This document shows, in pieces, positions 23,957 to 35,522 of a DNA stretch of 64,000 nucleotides. The DNA is taken from contig QRFJ01000382.1 in the NCBI GenBank assembly GCA_006176705.1, positions 310,001 through 374,000 of the forward strand. The letters are read 5' to 3'. How positions within the stretch are numbered: the first letter of the stretch is position 1; the number at the start of each line of letters is the position of its first letter. A program made the translations under genes and the position numbers. This DNA comes from Cocos nucifera. Lineage: Eukaryota; Streptophyta; Magnoliopsida; Arecales; Arecaceae. The notes beneath the pieces were generated by a model. It ran no database searches. It worked only from the letters and a program-made list of their open reading frames with translations, and was not told where the DNA came from.

Positions 23957-24142
23957 TTGTTTTCTTTTTTTGATGATGATGTCCAAGATGTTCAAACTCC
24001 TAATGATGACGTCATTGTCATTTCAATGGAAGTGGCAAATTTTGATGTAAAAATTTTTTTTATAGATAATGAAAGCTCCATGAATATTTTATTTTATGAT
24101 GCCTTCCAAAAAATGAAACTTCCATTGGACCGACTAAGGTGA
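23957..24142 (+). pseudogene. G protease
   Basis: Open for 61 codons from the codon at 23957. Shows NDDVIVISMEVANFDVK then FFIDNESSMNILFYDAF. The catalytic Asp of the D-(S/T/N)-G motif is present, but the Gly is Glu. Ends at a stop after LPLDRLR. It continues the gag frame region broken by the solo LTR. Confidence 0.85.
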
Positions 24143-24721
24143 GTCAATTCTCCTTTAGTTGGGTTCTCTATAGTAGTGAAAGGAGAAATTACCCTACCAA
24201 TGACCGTCGAAATGAAGCCATGACAATGGACCAAGTAGCTAACTTTCCTTGTCATCTAGATACCTTCAGCTTATAATGCTATCTTAGGATGACCAGGACT
24301 CAATGCTTTCCAAGCAATCATCTCCACATATCACTTAGTGATGAAATTCCTGACTCGCTGGAGGGTTCGTGAAGCCCATGGAGAGCAAACACTTGCTCGG
24401 CAATGTTTTCTAACCACCATAAAGGGCAAAAGACTAGTAGAGCCCTTGCCAATCGAAGATCATAGGGAGGAGGCAAGAGAGTCCTGAAGAGAGCCAATAG
24501 AGGAACTCATCACCATCCCCTCAATGGATGATTCGATGAAGACCATTTGAATTAGCTCCTAGCTAACACTCGAGTATAGGGATTGGCTGGTAACTTTCCT
24601 TCAAGCCAATGAGGACATCTTTGCCTGATTAGCAGCAGGCATGCTAGGTATTTCTTTGGATGTTATTGTTCATAAGCTAAATGTGAGTCCAGAATATCAG
24701 ATAGTCTGTCAGAAAAAGAGA
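24143..24721 (+). pseudogene. G protease-RT linker and start of RT
   Basis: Broken frames readable as GFS..VKGEIT, SAYNAILG-like, LNAFQAIISTYHLVMKF and LANEDIFA-like segments, then VIVHKLNVSPEYQIV just before the C insertion. These are landmark segments of plant Tat/Athila polyproteins. The catalytic RT core is not in the window. Confidence 0.75.
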
Positions 24722-25383
24722 TGTTAGGAACCGTGTCCCAATGTCAATCATCAATCTATTGACAGTTTATCTCACTTATATAAATGTAGTTGAATTAATT
24801 ACTAATAAATATTATTTAATTTTTCATCATAAGTTATGCATCTTCTTTTAACAAACTCCTATGTTGTGACAAAATTTTTAAGACTATTTTAAATCGATAA
24901 AGAATGATTTATCATTTAGTCCTTAAATATGTTCGCACTCAAATGATATGCTATTACTAGAATGATAGATATATCAAATATAGATTGTTGTATGTCATAT
25001 AGGTTGGTTGTCCTCTTAACCAATGAGTATGAAAATACTGATATGACAAACAGGTAAAATATAGGAGTATATTTTACTGAACATGATCAACTCTGGAGCA
25101 TTCTGCTATCAAGATTTGCCCTAAAAGAATATGGGTATAAGTACCACTCTGATCTGAGATCACCATGGTGACTTACAAGCAACTCATTATGCTTTAGTGC
25201 TATACTATCTGAATTTCTAATTTAGTGATGGAAGATTTTTAGGCACAATTAAGTACTTGTGTAGTCGGTGTGTGAATCAAGATAGGATTGACCACTCATG
25301 GTTTCGAGAGATATGCTACATTGTATTTTAATGTAGCAAAATCTTGGCCAGGATACATCTTGTGAAGAGTCACAAGATTGATT
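24722..25383 (+). repeat. C 5' LTR, left part
   Basis: 662 bases similar to the start of B and D LTRs (ATCAATCTATTGACAG, GTTGGTTGTCCTC, CACAAG). Ends at the TGATT duplication around A. Confidence 0.88.
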
Positions 25384-26105
25384 TGTAGAACCTAGTATGG
25401 TGCTTCCAAACCTCAGGAGAATAAGGAGGCTAGCTGGAGAAGGAAGCCTAATAGGTGATAGCTTTAGCAGCTTAGTCGATCTGCTCTAAGACTGGATCGA
25501 CTAAGTTGAGGGTAAGTTGACCTATTCTCAGAAGTGGATCAACTATATCTCGGACAAAAGCTAAATAGAAAAATATATTTTCAAAACTACTGGCATGGCA
25601 CACAACTAAGTCAACCCAGTAACTCAATGAGTTGACTCAGTCTTAGGTTAGTCGACTCAATGCTGAGACTGGGTTGGCTTAGTGCACAGGCAGAGATGCA
25701 TGGGATGTCTATTTGGGCTAGGATCTAGTTTGATCCTAGGTAACTCGAGGCCTTGGTTTGAGAGGTCTATCTTTTGTTTGGACTGGGAATTAAGTCCAAA
25801 GAGATGTGTGCATGTGAGACATGGGTGTACATGGGCTCGAAGAGTGTATTGCATCATGTTAACCATTGGAAGTTTTCTTGAGCATTGGGCTTGACCTATT
25901 TTGTATAGATTTATATATACAATGTAATTAGGTCAAGAATTACAGTAAATGAAAAAATTACTCTTTCTCCCAAGAAACTCTAGTTGCCTTTACTCTCTCT
26001 TCTCTCTTTCTTCTTCTCTTGCTCGATCTAGGGCATCATTGATCTCCAAGTTTCTTAGTTTTTGATTAATCTCGGATGTCCCTACACGATTTGATTTTCA
26101 TAATA
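25384..26105 (+). repeat. A 5' LTR
   Basis: 722 bases from TGTAGAACCTAG to CATAATA; the 3' LTR ends CGTAACA, so the terminal CA has mutated to TA here. Contains the TATA box and a GTCGAC-type word cluster at about 25485-25680. Confidence 0.93.
25911..25920 (+). promoter_or_regulatory. TATA box of A 5' LTR
   Basis: TTATATATAC; the 3' LTR has the equivalent ATATATAC at about 52081. Confidence 0.5.
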
Positions 26106-26107
26106 GT

Positions 26108-26119
26108 TGGTATCAGAAT
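26108..26119 (+). other. A primer binding site (degenerate)
   Basis: TGGTATCAGAAT; ten of twelve bases match the initiator-Met primer. Confidence 0.8.
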
Positions 26120-26253
26120 TATTGGTTTGTGGGGAAGGAAGGAGTCAAGCCAGAAGAAAGATCTTCAAGGGCTGAAGTTTCAAGGATCCTCTATTAAGGT
26201 ACTTTTCATATCCATTTTGGTTTATGTGCTGTGTTAGTGTTGTGGATCCAACC

Positions 26254-26990
26254 ATGGAAAGCAGTATCAGGGTGGATTTTGAAAAGTTTGATGGGAAGGA
26301 GAGTTTCTCCATGTGGAAGGTGCAAGTAGAAGATCTTTTGGTCCAACATGAGTTAGATCTAGCATTAGAGGAAAGACCAGATGGGATGTCTGATCGAATA
26401 ATGGATGTCTATGAAAAAATGGATGTGTGCAACTATTAGGCATTGCTTGGTTGATGTGGCCCTGTATTCGGTCCTAGAAGAGAAGATCCAAAAGGGTTTA
26501 TGGTTGAAATTGCACTCACTATAGATGGGGAGGAATACATGCAATAAACTAATGCTGAAGAAATGGCTCTACAGTTTTCGGATGCAAGAAGATGGGGATG
26601 TAGTTATTCATATTTAGAGATTCAACCATATTAGAAATGAATTATTGAATGTTGGGGTAAGTATAGAAGAGGAGGACTGATCATTGCTATTACTTTGTTC
26701 ATTGCCTTAGTCCTTTGATCCTTTGGTGATGATACTGCTCTATGAAAAGGAGATTTTGTATTATGAGTACATTATCTCGATGCTTCGATCCAATGAGTAG
26801 AGGGAGAGGTTGACCAAGGAAGGTGTTCCCTAAAAAGACTTAGCTGTGTGGGAGAGATCAGGAAGAGGAAAAGAAAGGGGCAGGTCAAGGGGACGCTTAA
26901 AGTCCAGAAAAGACAAGAAGAAAGTAAAATACTTTAAGTGGAATGAAATTGGTCACTTCAAGTGGAATTGTCCACTATAGAAGAAGCAGG
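26254..26990 (+). pseudogene. A gag
   Basis: Starts at a good ATG (MESSIRVDFEKFDGKESFSM). The first frame stops after 62 codons; homology then continues in shifted frames: VDVALYSVLEEKI, LKKWLYSFRMQEDGD, SLLLLCSLP, YEKEILYYEY. The zinc knuckle at about 26936-26980 reads YFKWNEIGHFKWNC, with two Cys lost (Tyr, Trp). A typical Copia Gag of about 250-300 residues, inactive. Confidence 0.87.
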
Positions 26991-27019
26991 GTGAAAAGGC
27001 AATATCCAATTCACTGAGC

Positions 27020-27481
27020 ATGGTTGCTGATCGTGAGGTGGAGGATGACCTCCTGATTATATTAGATGGACACAAGAGTGGCACAGAGGTATGGACTTTA
27101 GACTCAGCCTGTTTACATTATTACACTCCAAATAGATCTTGGTTTGCCAGATACACCAAGATGAATGAGGGGAGCATGACACTAGGAGATGACCACCCAT
27201 GCAAGGTAGCTAGCATAGGGATAGTTCGGGTGCAAATGTTTGATAGGATAGTGTGGACTCTCACTAATGTAAAGCATATCCTTGATCTAAAGAAGAACTT
27301 AGTGTCACTTGGATATTTGGAGAGGAATGGCTGCAACTTTAGTAGTTTTTCCAAGAGTGGAGTACTAAATATCTTCAATAGAGCCATGGTGGTGATGAGA
27401 GGCAGAAGGCTGGAGAATAACCTTTACAGGTTAGAGGGTTCAGTTGTGATCGGAGATTCTGATACAGCAGTGGTGGCATAA
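27020..27481 (+). pseudogene. A protease and GAG-pre-integrase start
   Basis: 153 open codons. VWTLDSACLHYYTPNRSWF holds the protease Asp; then MTLGDDHPCKVASIG, VKHILDLKKNLVSLGYLE and GRRLENNLYRLEGS, the usual stretch before integrase. After a stop at 27481 the HHCC finger is readable (LWHYHLGHIGDRG, PCQIGKQKR). Confidence 0.88.
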
Positions 27482-28559
27482 GATTAGCAAGACTTGCATT
27501 GATTATGGCACTACCACCTGGGCCACATTGGAGACCGAGGGATGCAGGTGTTGAGCAAGCATGGGGTGATTCCAGACATGGAGGGTAGAATTTTAGAGGT
27601 CTTTAAGCCATGCCAAATAGGCAAACAGAAGAGAGATTAGTTTTCCATCAGTAAGTTAGGAGTGCTGCCCCATTGGAGCTTGTGCATACAGATGTATGGA
27701 GGCCAGCACCTATCTTGGCCAAGAATGGGGCTAGGTACTTCTTGACACTGATTGATGACTTTTCAAGAAAAGTGTGGATCTATTTCTTGAGGAAAAAGTC
27801 AGATGTTTTCTCCAAGTACAAGGTCTCGAAAGCTAAAGTGGAGAAGGAGCAAGCATGCAATGTTAAGTGCTTAAGATCTGATAATGGTAGAGAGTTTATC
27901 AGTAGAGAGTTTCAGGCATTCTACGAGGAGTATGGTATTCAATGATACTTCACCATGAACAAAACTCCACAGCAAAATAAGATGACTGAAAGGATGAACA
28001 TGACTCTCCTGGAGAAGGCGAGATGTATGAGGCCGCAAGTAGGACTTCCAAGGACTTTTTGAGTGGATATAGTTGATGTAGCATGCTACTTGATGAATAG
28101 GTCATCTCATACCAGGCTAAAAGGTGGTCTGGGAAGAAAGTGGAGTTGGGCCACCTTAGGGTGTTTTGTTGAACAGCCTATGTGGACATTGCTACTAGTG
28201 AACAAAGTAAGTTGGATGTTAGGTCAAAGAAGATGGTATTTCTAAGCTATCCATGGGGAGTGAAGGGATATAGATTATAGGATCCCTTAGAGAACAAGGC
28301 TGTCATTAGTAAAGATATGGTCTTTGATGAGAGTTTAGTTCTTCAAAACCAAGGGGCTATGGAAGAAAAGAAAGAGTAGTAGGAGATCTAGCCGGGTGGT
28401 GGTGGACAGCTAACCTTCTATACTATTTTGCCTTTTATAGGTACATATAGAGAACTTGATACTCAGGTGGATCACTTCTCAAAGGAGTCTCCATAGGTGA
28501 ATAGGGCTCAGACGGAATAAAGAAGCCAAGAGTTTCAGCAGGAGCAAGTTGGATCTAGA
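27482..28559 (+). pseudogene. A integrase
   Basis: Zinc finger remnants, then an open stretch at 27673-27945 with HTDVWRP (first Asp), LIDDFSRKVWIYFL and CLRSDNGREF (second Asp). After a stop, TPQQNKMTERMNMTLLEKAR contains the Glu. The C-terminal part near 28200-28370 (FLSYPWGVKGYR-like, KDMVFDESLVLQNQ) has stops and a frameshift. Cut by B within the linker to RT. Confidence 0.88.
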
Positions 28560-30738
28560 TGTTGATAATAGTATCCCAAAACCAATCATTAATCTATTGA
28601 CGATTGAGTTATTTTATTATATTTAAATTATTAATTAAATAAAAATTATTCTAGCTTTTTCATTATAAATCTTTCATCTTTTAATGAACTCCTGTTTATT
28701 GTGATGAAGTTCTTAGGACTATTTAGAATCGATAAAGGAGAATTTAGCATTTAGTCCTTAAAATTATTCATGACCAAATGATACATTTTACCAAGGACGA
28801 CAACATTTATCAAGTATAGATCATTGTGTGCCATATAGGTTGGTTGTCCTCTTGACCAAGGAGTGTGGAGATAATGGTATAACATGCAGGTGAGATGTAG
28901 GGGTACATGTACACTAAACGTGATCGACTTCAGAGTTTTTCTGCTGTCAAGAATTGCTTTGATGGAATATGGGCATAAGTATCCCTCTAACCTAAGATCA
29001 CCATGATGACTTCCAAGCAACTCAATATACTTTGGTGCTGGACTATTTGAATTTCTAATTTAGTGATGAAAGATTTCTACGTACAATCAAGTACTTGAGG
29101 AGTTGGTGTGTGAGTCAAAATAAGATTGACCACTCCTGGACATAGGAGCTGTGTTCAATGGTGTTTCAATTTAGCAAAGCCTTGGCGAAGGTAGTCCTTG
29201 TGAGGGGTCGTAGGACTAATTGCTTTGAGATATGATTTGGAAGTATCTTTCAAGGTTGATAGTTAAATCCTAAGTCATCCCATGTACAGAGGTTAAAGGG
29301 ATGAATTATACGGTAACCATAATCATGTAGGTTATGAATGTTGCAATTGCACTATTCGACCTATCCGAACTTCGGGTACCATTGCTAGATGGTCACTTTG
29401 ACTAATATAGAAAATTGGTTCCTGTGCTACCAACTTAGGTTCAAACTTGCGGGATCATACACACTAGAGGTTCCTATCCGATCTAATGGCTAATAAAGAG
29501 AAGGTTGGTCAGTGATTCGATTACTAATTAACTCAATTTGATTAAGTGATTATTTTTGGATCAAGACCAATTGAATTGGATTCATTTGGATTTGACCCGA
29601 TTAGATTATAAGATGATCTAATCGTCAAGGAGGTTTAACCCTTGATTTGATCAGGGGTTGGGCTTGATTAATTTTTAATTTGATTAGGATTTAACTAAGT
29701 CTAATTAAACTTAAATAAGTTGGGTTTAATCTGGTCTAATTGGGACAAACCAATTTAGATTGGATTGGTTCAATTGGATGACAAATATTAAGACTAGTTT
29801 GACTAGTCTTTCCATGCATCACCTCATCAAATTTTGCGCCAAAGTTCTCTCCATGAGAAAATGTTTCTCATGAACATTTTCCACACAAGGGAAGGCATGC
29901 GCCCTCCTTTTCTCATGCTCCATGTAGATAAGATAGGTTGGTTGTTACTCAAATTCAAAGGAGTTTGACTTTGAATGAACAAACCATCTTACCTAAAACC
30001 CTCCACGCCTCTCTAGAGCTAGCGCATCTATTTATGCATGAAATTTTTGGGACATGCGTATGATGAAGAAGAACAAAGAGAATATAAAGAGAAAAAGTTT
30101 CTCTTCTACGTGTGCTTTCTCCTCTGCATGAGAAAAATTAGAAAACTGAGAGATATTGGTGCAAGGTAATTTGGGTGAGTGCATACCCTAGGATCTATAC
30201 CTAGAGTTCTGGGAATCAAATCTATGAGTTACAAGGGTTGTGAGTTCACAGATCTTGGTGAAAGCCTCCACTACATATCTCCTACATTCATCGACGATCC
30301 AGAGCATTCGAAGAGACCATGAAGCAAGATCGAAGGAGTTCGATGTAGAATCAGCCGTTGAAGACTTCTATATGAGCTAGCACTCGAAAGGAGTTGATCG
30401 GATCTAGGCCTTCTGTGGATTACCCATGGAGGCCAAATATGTGTGTGGCTGTGTCACAGCGATTAGATCTACACAGAAAAGATTAGATTGCAGTGTTCTT
30501 CTATCCACAAAAAGGTAACGTGTTCTGAACACGTAGAGCAGTAAAATGATTTTACTGTTGATCTTATTTTTATTTTTAGATATGCATGCATATATAATAC
30601 ATTATATCCTATAGCATGTGGGTTTTCATATTAGATCTATAGCTTTTTATTATTAATACGATTAATAATATTATCCATGGTGCATTTATCGAAAAAGGTT
30701 TTCGAAAGTAGAGCTAGAAATCCTGCGCATTCCCTTCA
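28560..30738 (+). repeat. B 5' LTR
   Basis: TGTTGATAATAGTATCCC to CCCTTCA. Has a CATGAGAAA-ATG-TTTCTCATG inverted repeat at 29852-29872. No clear TATA box found; GCATCTATTTATGC near 30030 is a candidate only. Confidence 0.95.
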
Positions 30739-30740
30739 AT

Positions 30741-30752
30741 TGGTATCAGAGC
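30741..30752 (+). other. B primer binding site
   Basis: TGGTATCAGAGC, exact initiator-Met match, two bases inside the LTR. Confidence 0.95.
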
Positions 30753-32288
30753 TAGGTTCTTTGATGTATTATATATGCATGATTTAGATTATTTTTAGAT
30801 TAGATCTAAATAATAATTTGATCTAAAAAATAAAAATGATGATCGCACGGACTGTACGTTGTCCTGCTATAAGTTTATCTCTTACAGTGAAGAGATTGTC
30901 TTGGTATGTTGCAATCTATAAAATTGATCATAAAAATTTTATATTAGATCTAATGAGTTTTTTATGATGTGTTTGAAGGGTTTAATCTAAAATTTATCAT
31001 GAATTACTATTTAGATTAGATCTAAATAATTTCATGATTTTTTATGTAGAGTACATAGTTTTAGATTAAACCTGAATAGGATCTTAGGAAGATTTTGCTC
31101 ACCAAATAAGCCGACTCACTCAGGAATTGAGCCAGCTCGACCAGCATGCTAGCCATGATAGGATTTCAGGATTGATGCTCTAGCCAGTTCATTCAGGAAC
31201 TAGGCTAGCTTGGCTTCAATTTGGGCTGGCTCGGATTGGATTTGAGCCTGTCTGACTAGAATGACGGCCTTCGGGTCTTCCGCCTGAGTTGGCTATCTTA
31301 AGAATCGAACTAGCTCGACTTCTGCTTAGGCCAGCTCGAATGGGATCTGAGCCAGCCTGACTGAGAAGTTGGCTGAATGTCTTAATTGGCTGGTTTTATG
31401 AGATCAAACCTATATCTAGTGCTTGTTTATGAAATAAGCCGATCCATTTTTGAAATGAGTTGACCAATTTAGTGAAATATGCTAGGATATAAAGAATCAT
31501 TCAAAAATTTTAAAAAATATTTTTGAAATGCCGAACCCTAACCCTCAGTCTTAAACTTAATTAAGAATTAAGCATGATGAATTAGGATCTAGAATTATGA
31601 ATTAAAGATCCTAAGTCATTGATCATAAAATGTTGATTATCGGGTTAGTCGAATTAGATCCATTAATTGGGTTAGACCTAAAGTTAGGTAAAGAATGGAC
31701 TAAATTAGAGTAATTGATTAAATTTAACCAAATGTTAATTTAGATTAGATCAAGGACTCTTTAGACCAAATTATAATAGTTGTAGTTGGTCAAGCCCATG
31801 CTTTTAATGAGGATCAAATGGACTTGATTCGTGGCTATGCGATCAAACCTAATATTTCTAGGTTGGTCAAATTGAAACTAATGAATCGGATGGTGTCTAA
31901 GGTAAGTCTGGCAGCTCAGACTAGTGGTTTTTAATTGGAAGCTACTCACACTAATTCGGTCTTTGATGAGTTAATGGCATATCCCTTCCATTGATCTTAT
32001 TTACCTGGCCATCCTGGTGAATTAGATTTTGATTAGATTACTTGATTATTTGGGCTCACCCATGTCAATTTGGTAAATTAGTTTGATTGATTTAGGTGCT
32101 CCTAATGTCGGCTTGAATTAGATCCTTATTGATCTTTCTTGGTGAAGTCAGTGGAAGGATCCAAATTAGCTAGTCAATTCTTCTTAAAATTGATTAATAA
32201 AATTCTCTAAAATTATTAGGTTCTTAAAATGATAAAGTTATGGTAATAACTAAGTCATAGCCTCCATTAAGTTGAGTGATAATGGGTC
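30753..32288 (+). other. B leader, left part (before K)
   Basis: Non-coding. Contains leader module II at 30845-30906 and a diverged tandem duplication of about 110 bases (about 31178-31275 and 31295-31380) built from GCCAGCTCG / GGCTGGCTCG words. Continues at 38213 after K. Confidence 0.8.
30845..30906 (+). promoter_or_regulatory. Leader module II, B copy
   Basis: CACGGACTGTACGTTGTCC then CTATAAG...CTTACAG, a weak stem-loop, then GTGAAGAGATTGTC. D has two copies of the same segment. Confidence 0.5.
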
Positions 32289-32540
32289 TGTTGGTGCAGA
32301 AATCCGTCGCCGCCGGAGGTCGCCGCAATCGAGGCCGCCGGGCGCCGCCGGGGACCTGCAAAACGAAGTCCCGACCGGAACTGGTGGGGTGGTGGCTCCG
32401 ACAGGACCCTCCGACGGTCAAGTTAGTTTCCGACCAACAGTAATGGAGTGCTCGGAATGAGTTCCGGAGCTTAGAGATGTGGAGGAGAGCTTAGAGAGTC
32501 AAGAGTCCAGAGAGCTTAGCCTTAGCGTGTCGGGAGGGTC

Positions 32541-32550
32541 CTTTATATAG
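32541..32550 (-). promoter_or_regulatory. TATA box of K left LTR
   Basis: Minus strand CTATATAAAG; the right LTR repeats it at about 37239-37248, where it would drive the element. Confidence 0.6.
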
Positions 32551-33039
32551 TGGAGCTTGATGGTGACAACTGCAGCCGCGTGCTGGCGGGCCGCTCGAGG
32601 TTCGGCGGAGTCAGTCCCACTGGTGCCGTGTGCGGTGGATTGAGGGTGACAGCCATCGCCGCCTGGCAGTGGGTCGCTATCGCCCACGGCGGACTGACCG
32701 ATGGTGCGGCGGACTGACTGATGGATGAAGGGTTGAAGGCCTTCGTCGTGTGCCCATTTCGGAGGAGTTCGGGCTCCTGAAGAGGAAGATAGGAGGGAGT
32801 TCGGCTCCCATAGGCGTCTGGCAAGAGGTATGCAGCTAAGGCTCGTCCGCAGAAGAGTTCGGCTGCTGAGAAGCCGAAGCTCGGCCGTCTGGGGTTCGGC
32901 CGGCTGTTGGGCTTGGGCTGAGGCTTGGACACTTGAGAGTTCGGTAGGAGCTCGGTCGGCCGAAGTTTGATGAGGGCGACCGCTGAGGAGTTCGGCCCAG
33001 TGACGACTGCTGAGGAGTTCGGGCTCCTAAGTGACGACT

Positions 33040-33265
33040 GCTGAGGAGTTCGGCCGCTGAGACGACTTCATCGAAACTCGGCCGCTTGGAGTCGGCCCGA
33101 AGGAGTTCGGCCGCTGAGAGGACTTCATCGAAGCTCGGCCGCTTGGAGTCGGCCCGAAGGAGTTCGGCCGCTGAGAGGACTTCATTGAAGCTCGGCCGCT
33201 TGGAGTCGGCCCGAAGGAGTTCGGCCGCTGAGAGGACTTCATTGAAGCTCGACCGCTTGGAGTCC
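33040..33265. repeat. 57-bp tandem repeat in K LTR, about four units
   Basis: Units share AGTTCGGCCGCTGAGAGG, ACTTCATYGAAGCTCGGCC and GCTTGGAGTCGGCCCGAAGG. The right LTR holds the same array at about 37740-37970 with one unit altered by a short insertion at 37862-37873. The 57-bp length is a multiple of three, giving repeated open frames that mean nothing. Confidence 0.85.
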
Positions 33266-33511
33266 AAGGAGCTCGGCCCTCAGGAAAGTTCGGCTGGCGG
33301 TGGGAGTTCGGCCCGGAGCCTGGCGCTGGGGAGTTCGGCAGCTAGGTAGTTCGGCCCGGACCTTGGCGCAGGGGAGTTCGGCCTCTAGGCAGTTCGGCCG
33401 TGTGATAGGGGCTCGGCCTGGCGCCTGGCGCTATAGCTCTTCAACGGCTACTGGTTACATTGGGCTGAGCGTCGGGTCGGGCTTCGGCAGGAGCGGGATT
33501 TATCCCCAACA

Positions 33512-33530
33512 GTAGCCCCCCCCACTCCCG
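33512..33530 (-). other. K polypurine tract
   Basis: Minus strand GGGAGTGGGGGGGGCTAC immediately before the 3' LTR. Confidence 0.85.
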
Positions 33531-33822
33531 AGTTCAAAAATTGAAGGAAGGGAGTACCAAAACAGGCGACTGCCGAAGTCTTCTTCCAGGCTCCGCATTT
33601 GTTGCAGCTGAAGCTCGGGGGAGGTCTCATCTCCAGCCGATGTTTGGAGTTGAAATGGAACTCGTTTCCAGCTAAAGTCGATGAAGCTGATGTTGAAGCC
33701 GAAGTAAAACTCGCCTCCTTCGGTCGAGGTCGGATTTGAGCTCTTCGGGGGCGACATTATCTTCATCAGTTGAAGTCGACTCGAGGGAGACCTCCTATCT
33801 TGCAGCCGAGGTTGAAGTGCGC

Positions 33823-35010
33823 GCTCGGGGGAGATCTTATCTCCTACGGCCGAGCCTCCCTTCGGGGGAGATCTTATCTCCTGCGGCCGAGGTTGGTGCT
33901 CGTGTTAGGATGAGGTTCTCCTCCTGTTCCTAACCTGAGGTTGTTTCGGTCGCTCGGGAGAGATCTTATCTCTAGCCGAGGTTGTCAACGGTCGCTCGGG
34001 AGAGATCTTATCTCTAGCCGAGGTTGGCACTCGTGTTAGGACGAGGTTCTCCTCCTGTTCCTAACCGAGGTTGTTTCGGTCGCTCGGGAGAGATCTTATC
34101 TCTAGCCGAGGTTGTCGACGGTCGCTCGGGAGAGATCTTATCTCTAGCCGAGGTTGGCACCCATGTTAGGTTAGGACGAGGTTCTCCTCCTGTTCCTAAC
34201 CGAGATTGTTCGGTCGCTCGCTCGGAGAGATCTTATCTCTAGCCGAGGTTGGTGCTCGTGTTAGGACGAGGTTCTCCTCCTGTTCCTAACCGAGGATTGT
34301 TCCGGTCGCTCGGGAGGATCTTATCTTAGCCGAGGTTTCAACGGTCGCTCGGGAGAGATCTTATCTCTAGCCGAGGTTGGTGCTCGTGTTAGGACGAGGT
34401 TCTCCTCCTGTTCCTAACCGAGGATTGTTCCGGTCGCTCGGGAGAGATCTTATCTCTAGCCGAGGTTGGTGCTCGTGTTTGTCAACGGTCGCTCGGGAGA
34501 GATCTTATCTCTAGCCGAGGTTGTCAACGGTCGCTCGGGAGAGATCTTATCTCTAGCCGAGGTTGAAGTGCGCGCTCGGGGGAGATCTTATCTCCTACGG
34601 CCGAGCTTCCCTCGGGGGAGATCTTATCTCCTGCAGCCGAAGTGAAGTGCGCGCTCGGGGGAGATCTTATCTCCTGTAGCCGAGCTTCCCTCGGGGGAGA
34701 TCTTATCTCCTGTAGCCGAGCTTCCCTCGGGGGAGATCTTATCTCCGGCCGAGGTTGGCACTCGTGGTTGTCAACGGTCGCTCGGGAGAGATCTTATCTC
34801 TAGCCGAGGTTGTCAACGGTCGCTCGGGAGAGATCTTATCTCTAGCCGAGGTTGAAGTGCGCGCTCGGGGGAGATCTTATCTCCTACGGTCGAGCTTCCC
34901 TCGGGGGAGATCTTATCTCCTGCAGCCGAGTGAAGTGCTTCGCTCGGGGGAGATCTTATCTCCTGAAGGAGGTGCGCGCTCGGGGGAGATCTTATCTCCT
35001 GCGACCGAGC
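33823..35010. repeat. Tandem array of about 23 hairpin units in K
   Basis: Each unit is a short hairpin: outer stem CTCGG/CCGAG and inner stem AGAGAT-CTT-ATCTCT or GGAGAT-CTT-ATCTCC. The two inner versions keep pairing by changing both sides. Units are joined by short linkers (GGTTGTCAACGGTCG, GGTTGAAGTGCGCG). Five or six longer hairpins, GTTAGGA...TCCTAAC with GAGG/CCTC inside, are interspersed (first at 33904-33934, last near 35022). Not coding; lies between gag and the 3' LTR. Confidence 0.88.
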
Positions 35011-35522
35011 TTATTGCTCGCGTTAGGATGAGGTTCTCCTCCAGTTCCTAACCGAGGTTGGCCTTTTTTCCCTGTCACTACATGGTTTTCGCATCCAGGA
35101 ATAATATTATCGAAAGAAAGAAATTTTATTGAAAGGAAGTTACTAGTAGCGCATCCCCCAAATTCTGTATTTCAAGATCGTGATAACGTTGTTCCTCCGC
35201 ATTTCTTCGGCAATAAGTTCCGGGGTGGACGACCTCCTCATGCTGGAACTCCTCAATTTGGTGCAAGCTCTTGTTGCTGGGAGACGGCGAATCGCTGATG
35301 CACCGAGATCTTCCCAGGGGCAATGTGAACGACGCCGTAAGGTGGCCGACCTTCTTGCAGTCTCTGGCTACGGCAGCGCCCTTAGCCGATCTTTTTCTGC
35401 TTCAGGCCGGTACCGGAGGAATTTACCCAGCCGCCCCGTTCTGACGAGCTCCTCAACTTTCGTCTCGGAGCTGGATGCATCCCTCCGTGTCGTGGCCGTG
35501 GTCGTGATGGTAGAGGCAGTAC
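35011..35522 (-). other. K region between gag and hairpin array
   Basis: About 500 bases. Open frames exist on both strands, but none resembles a known protein. One GTTAGGA hairpin lies at about 35022-35052. Confidence 0.5.

Larger units (their letters stand above)
19506..24721 (+). mobile_element. G: Ty3/gypsy element, Tat-like, 5' part
   Basis: LTR remnant, gag, zinc knuckle, protease and the start of RT in order, interrupted by a solo LTR (21665-23956) and cut off by C at 24722. Motifs such as EPYDGSTDPLDD, YCCFHHDYSHDTEEC, a protease IDNESS and HKLNVSPEY match the Tat/Retand-Ogre group of plant gypsy elements (family assignment by eye). RNase H, integrase and the 3' LTR are not in the window. 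Stops are frequent. Confidence 0.87.
32289..33511 (-). repeat. K 3' LTR (left)
   Basis: 1223 bases, on the minus strand TGTTGGGGATAAATCCC to CTGCACCAACA. TATA box CTATATAAAGG at about 32541-32550. Contains a 57-bp minisatellite at about 33040-33265; the translations across it on both strands are repeat artefacts. Confidence 0.95.

Noticed and set aside
24722..25383. Separate solo LTR between G and A
   Set aside because: It continues exactly after A at 52278 and is therefore one half of the C LTR.
32836..33267. 143-codon minus frame and opposing frames of repeated units in the K LTR
   Set aside because: The 57-bp unit is a multiple of three, so repeats read open on both strands; the LTR is a promoter region, not a gene.
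33823..35010. CRISPR-like repeat array
   Set aside because: The spacers are not unique (a few linkers recur), there are no cas genes and the context is a plant retroelement.
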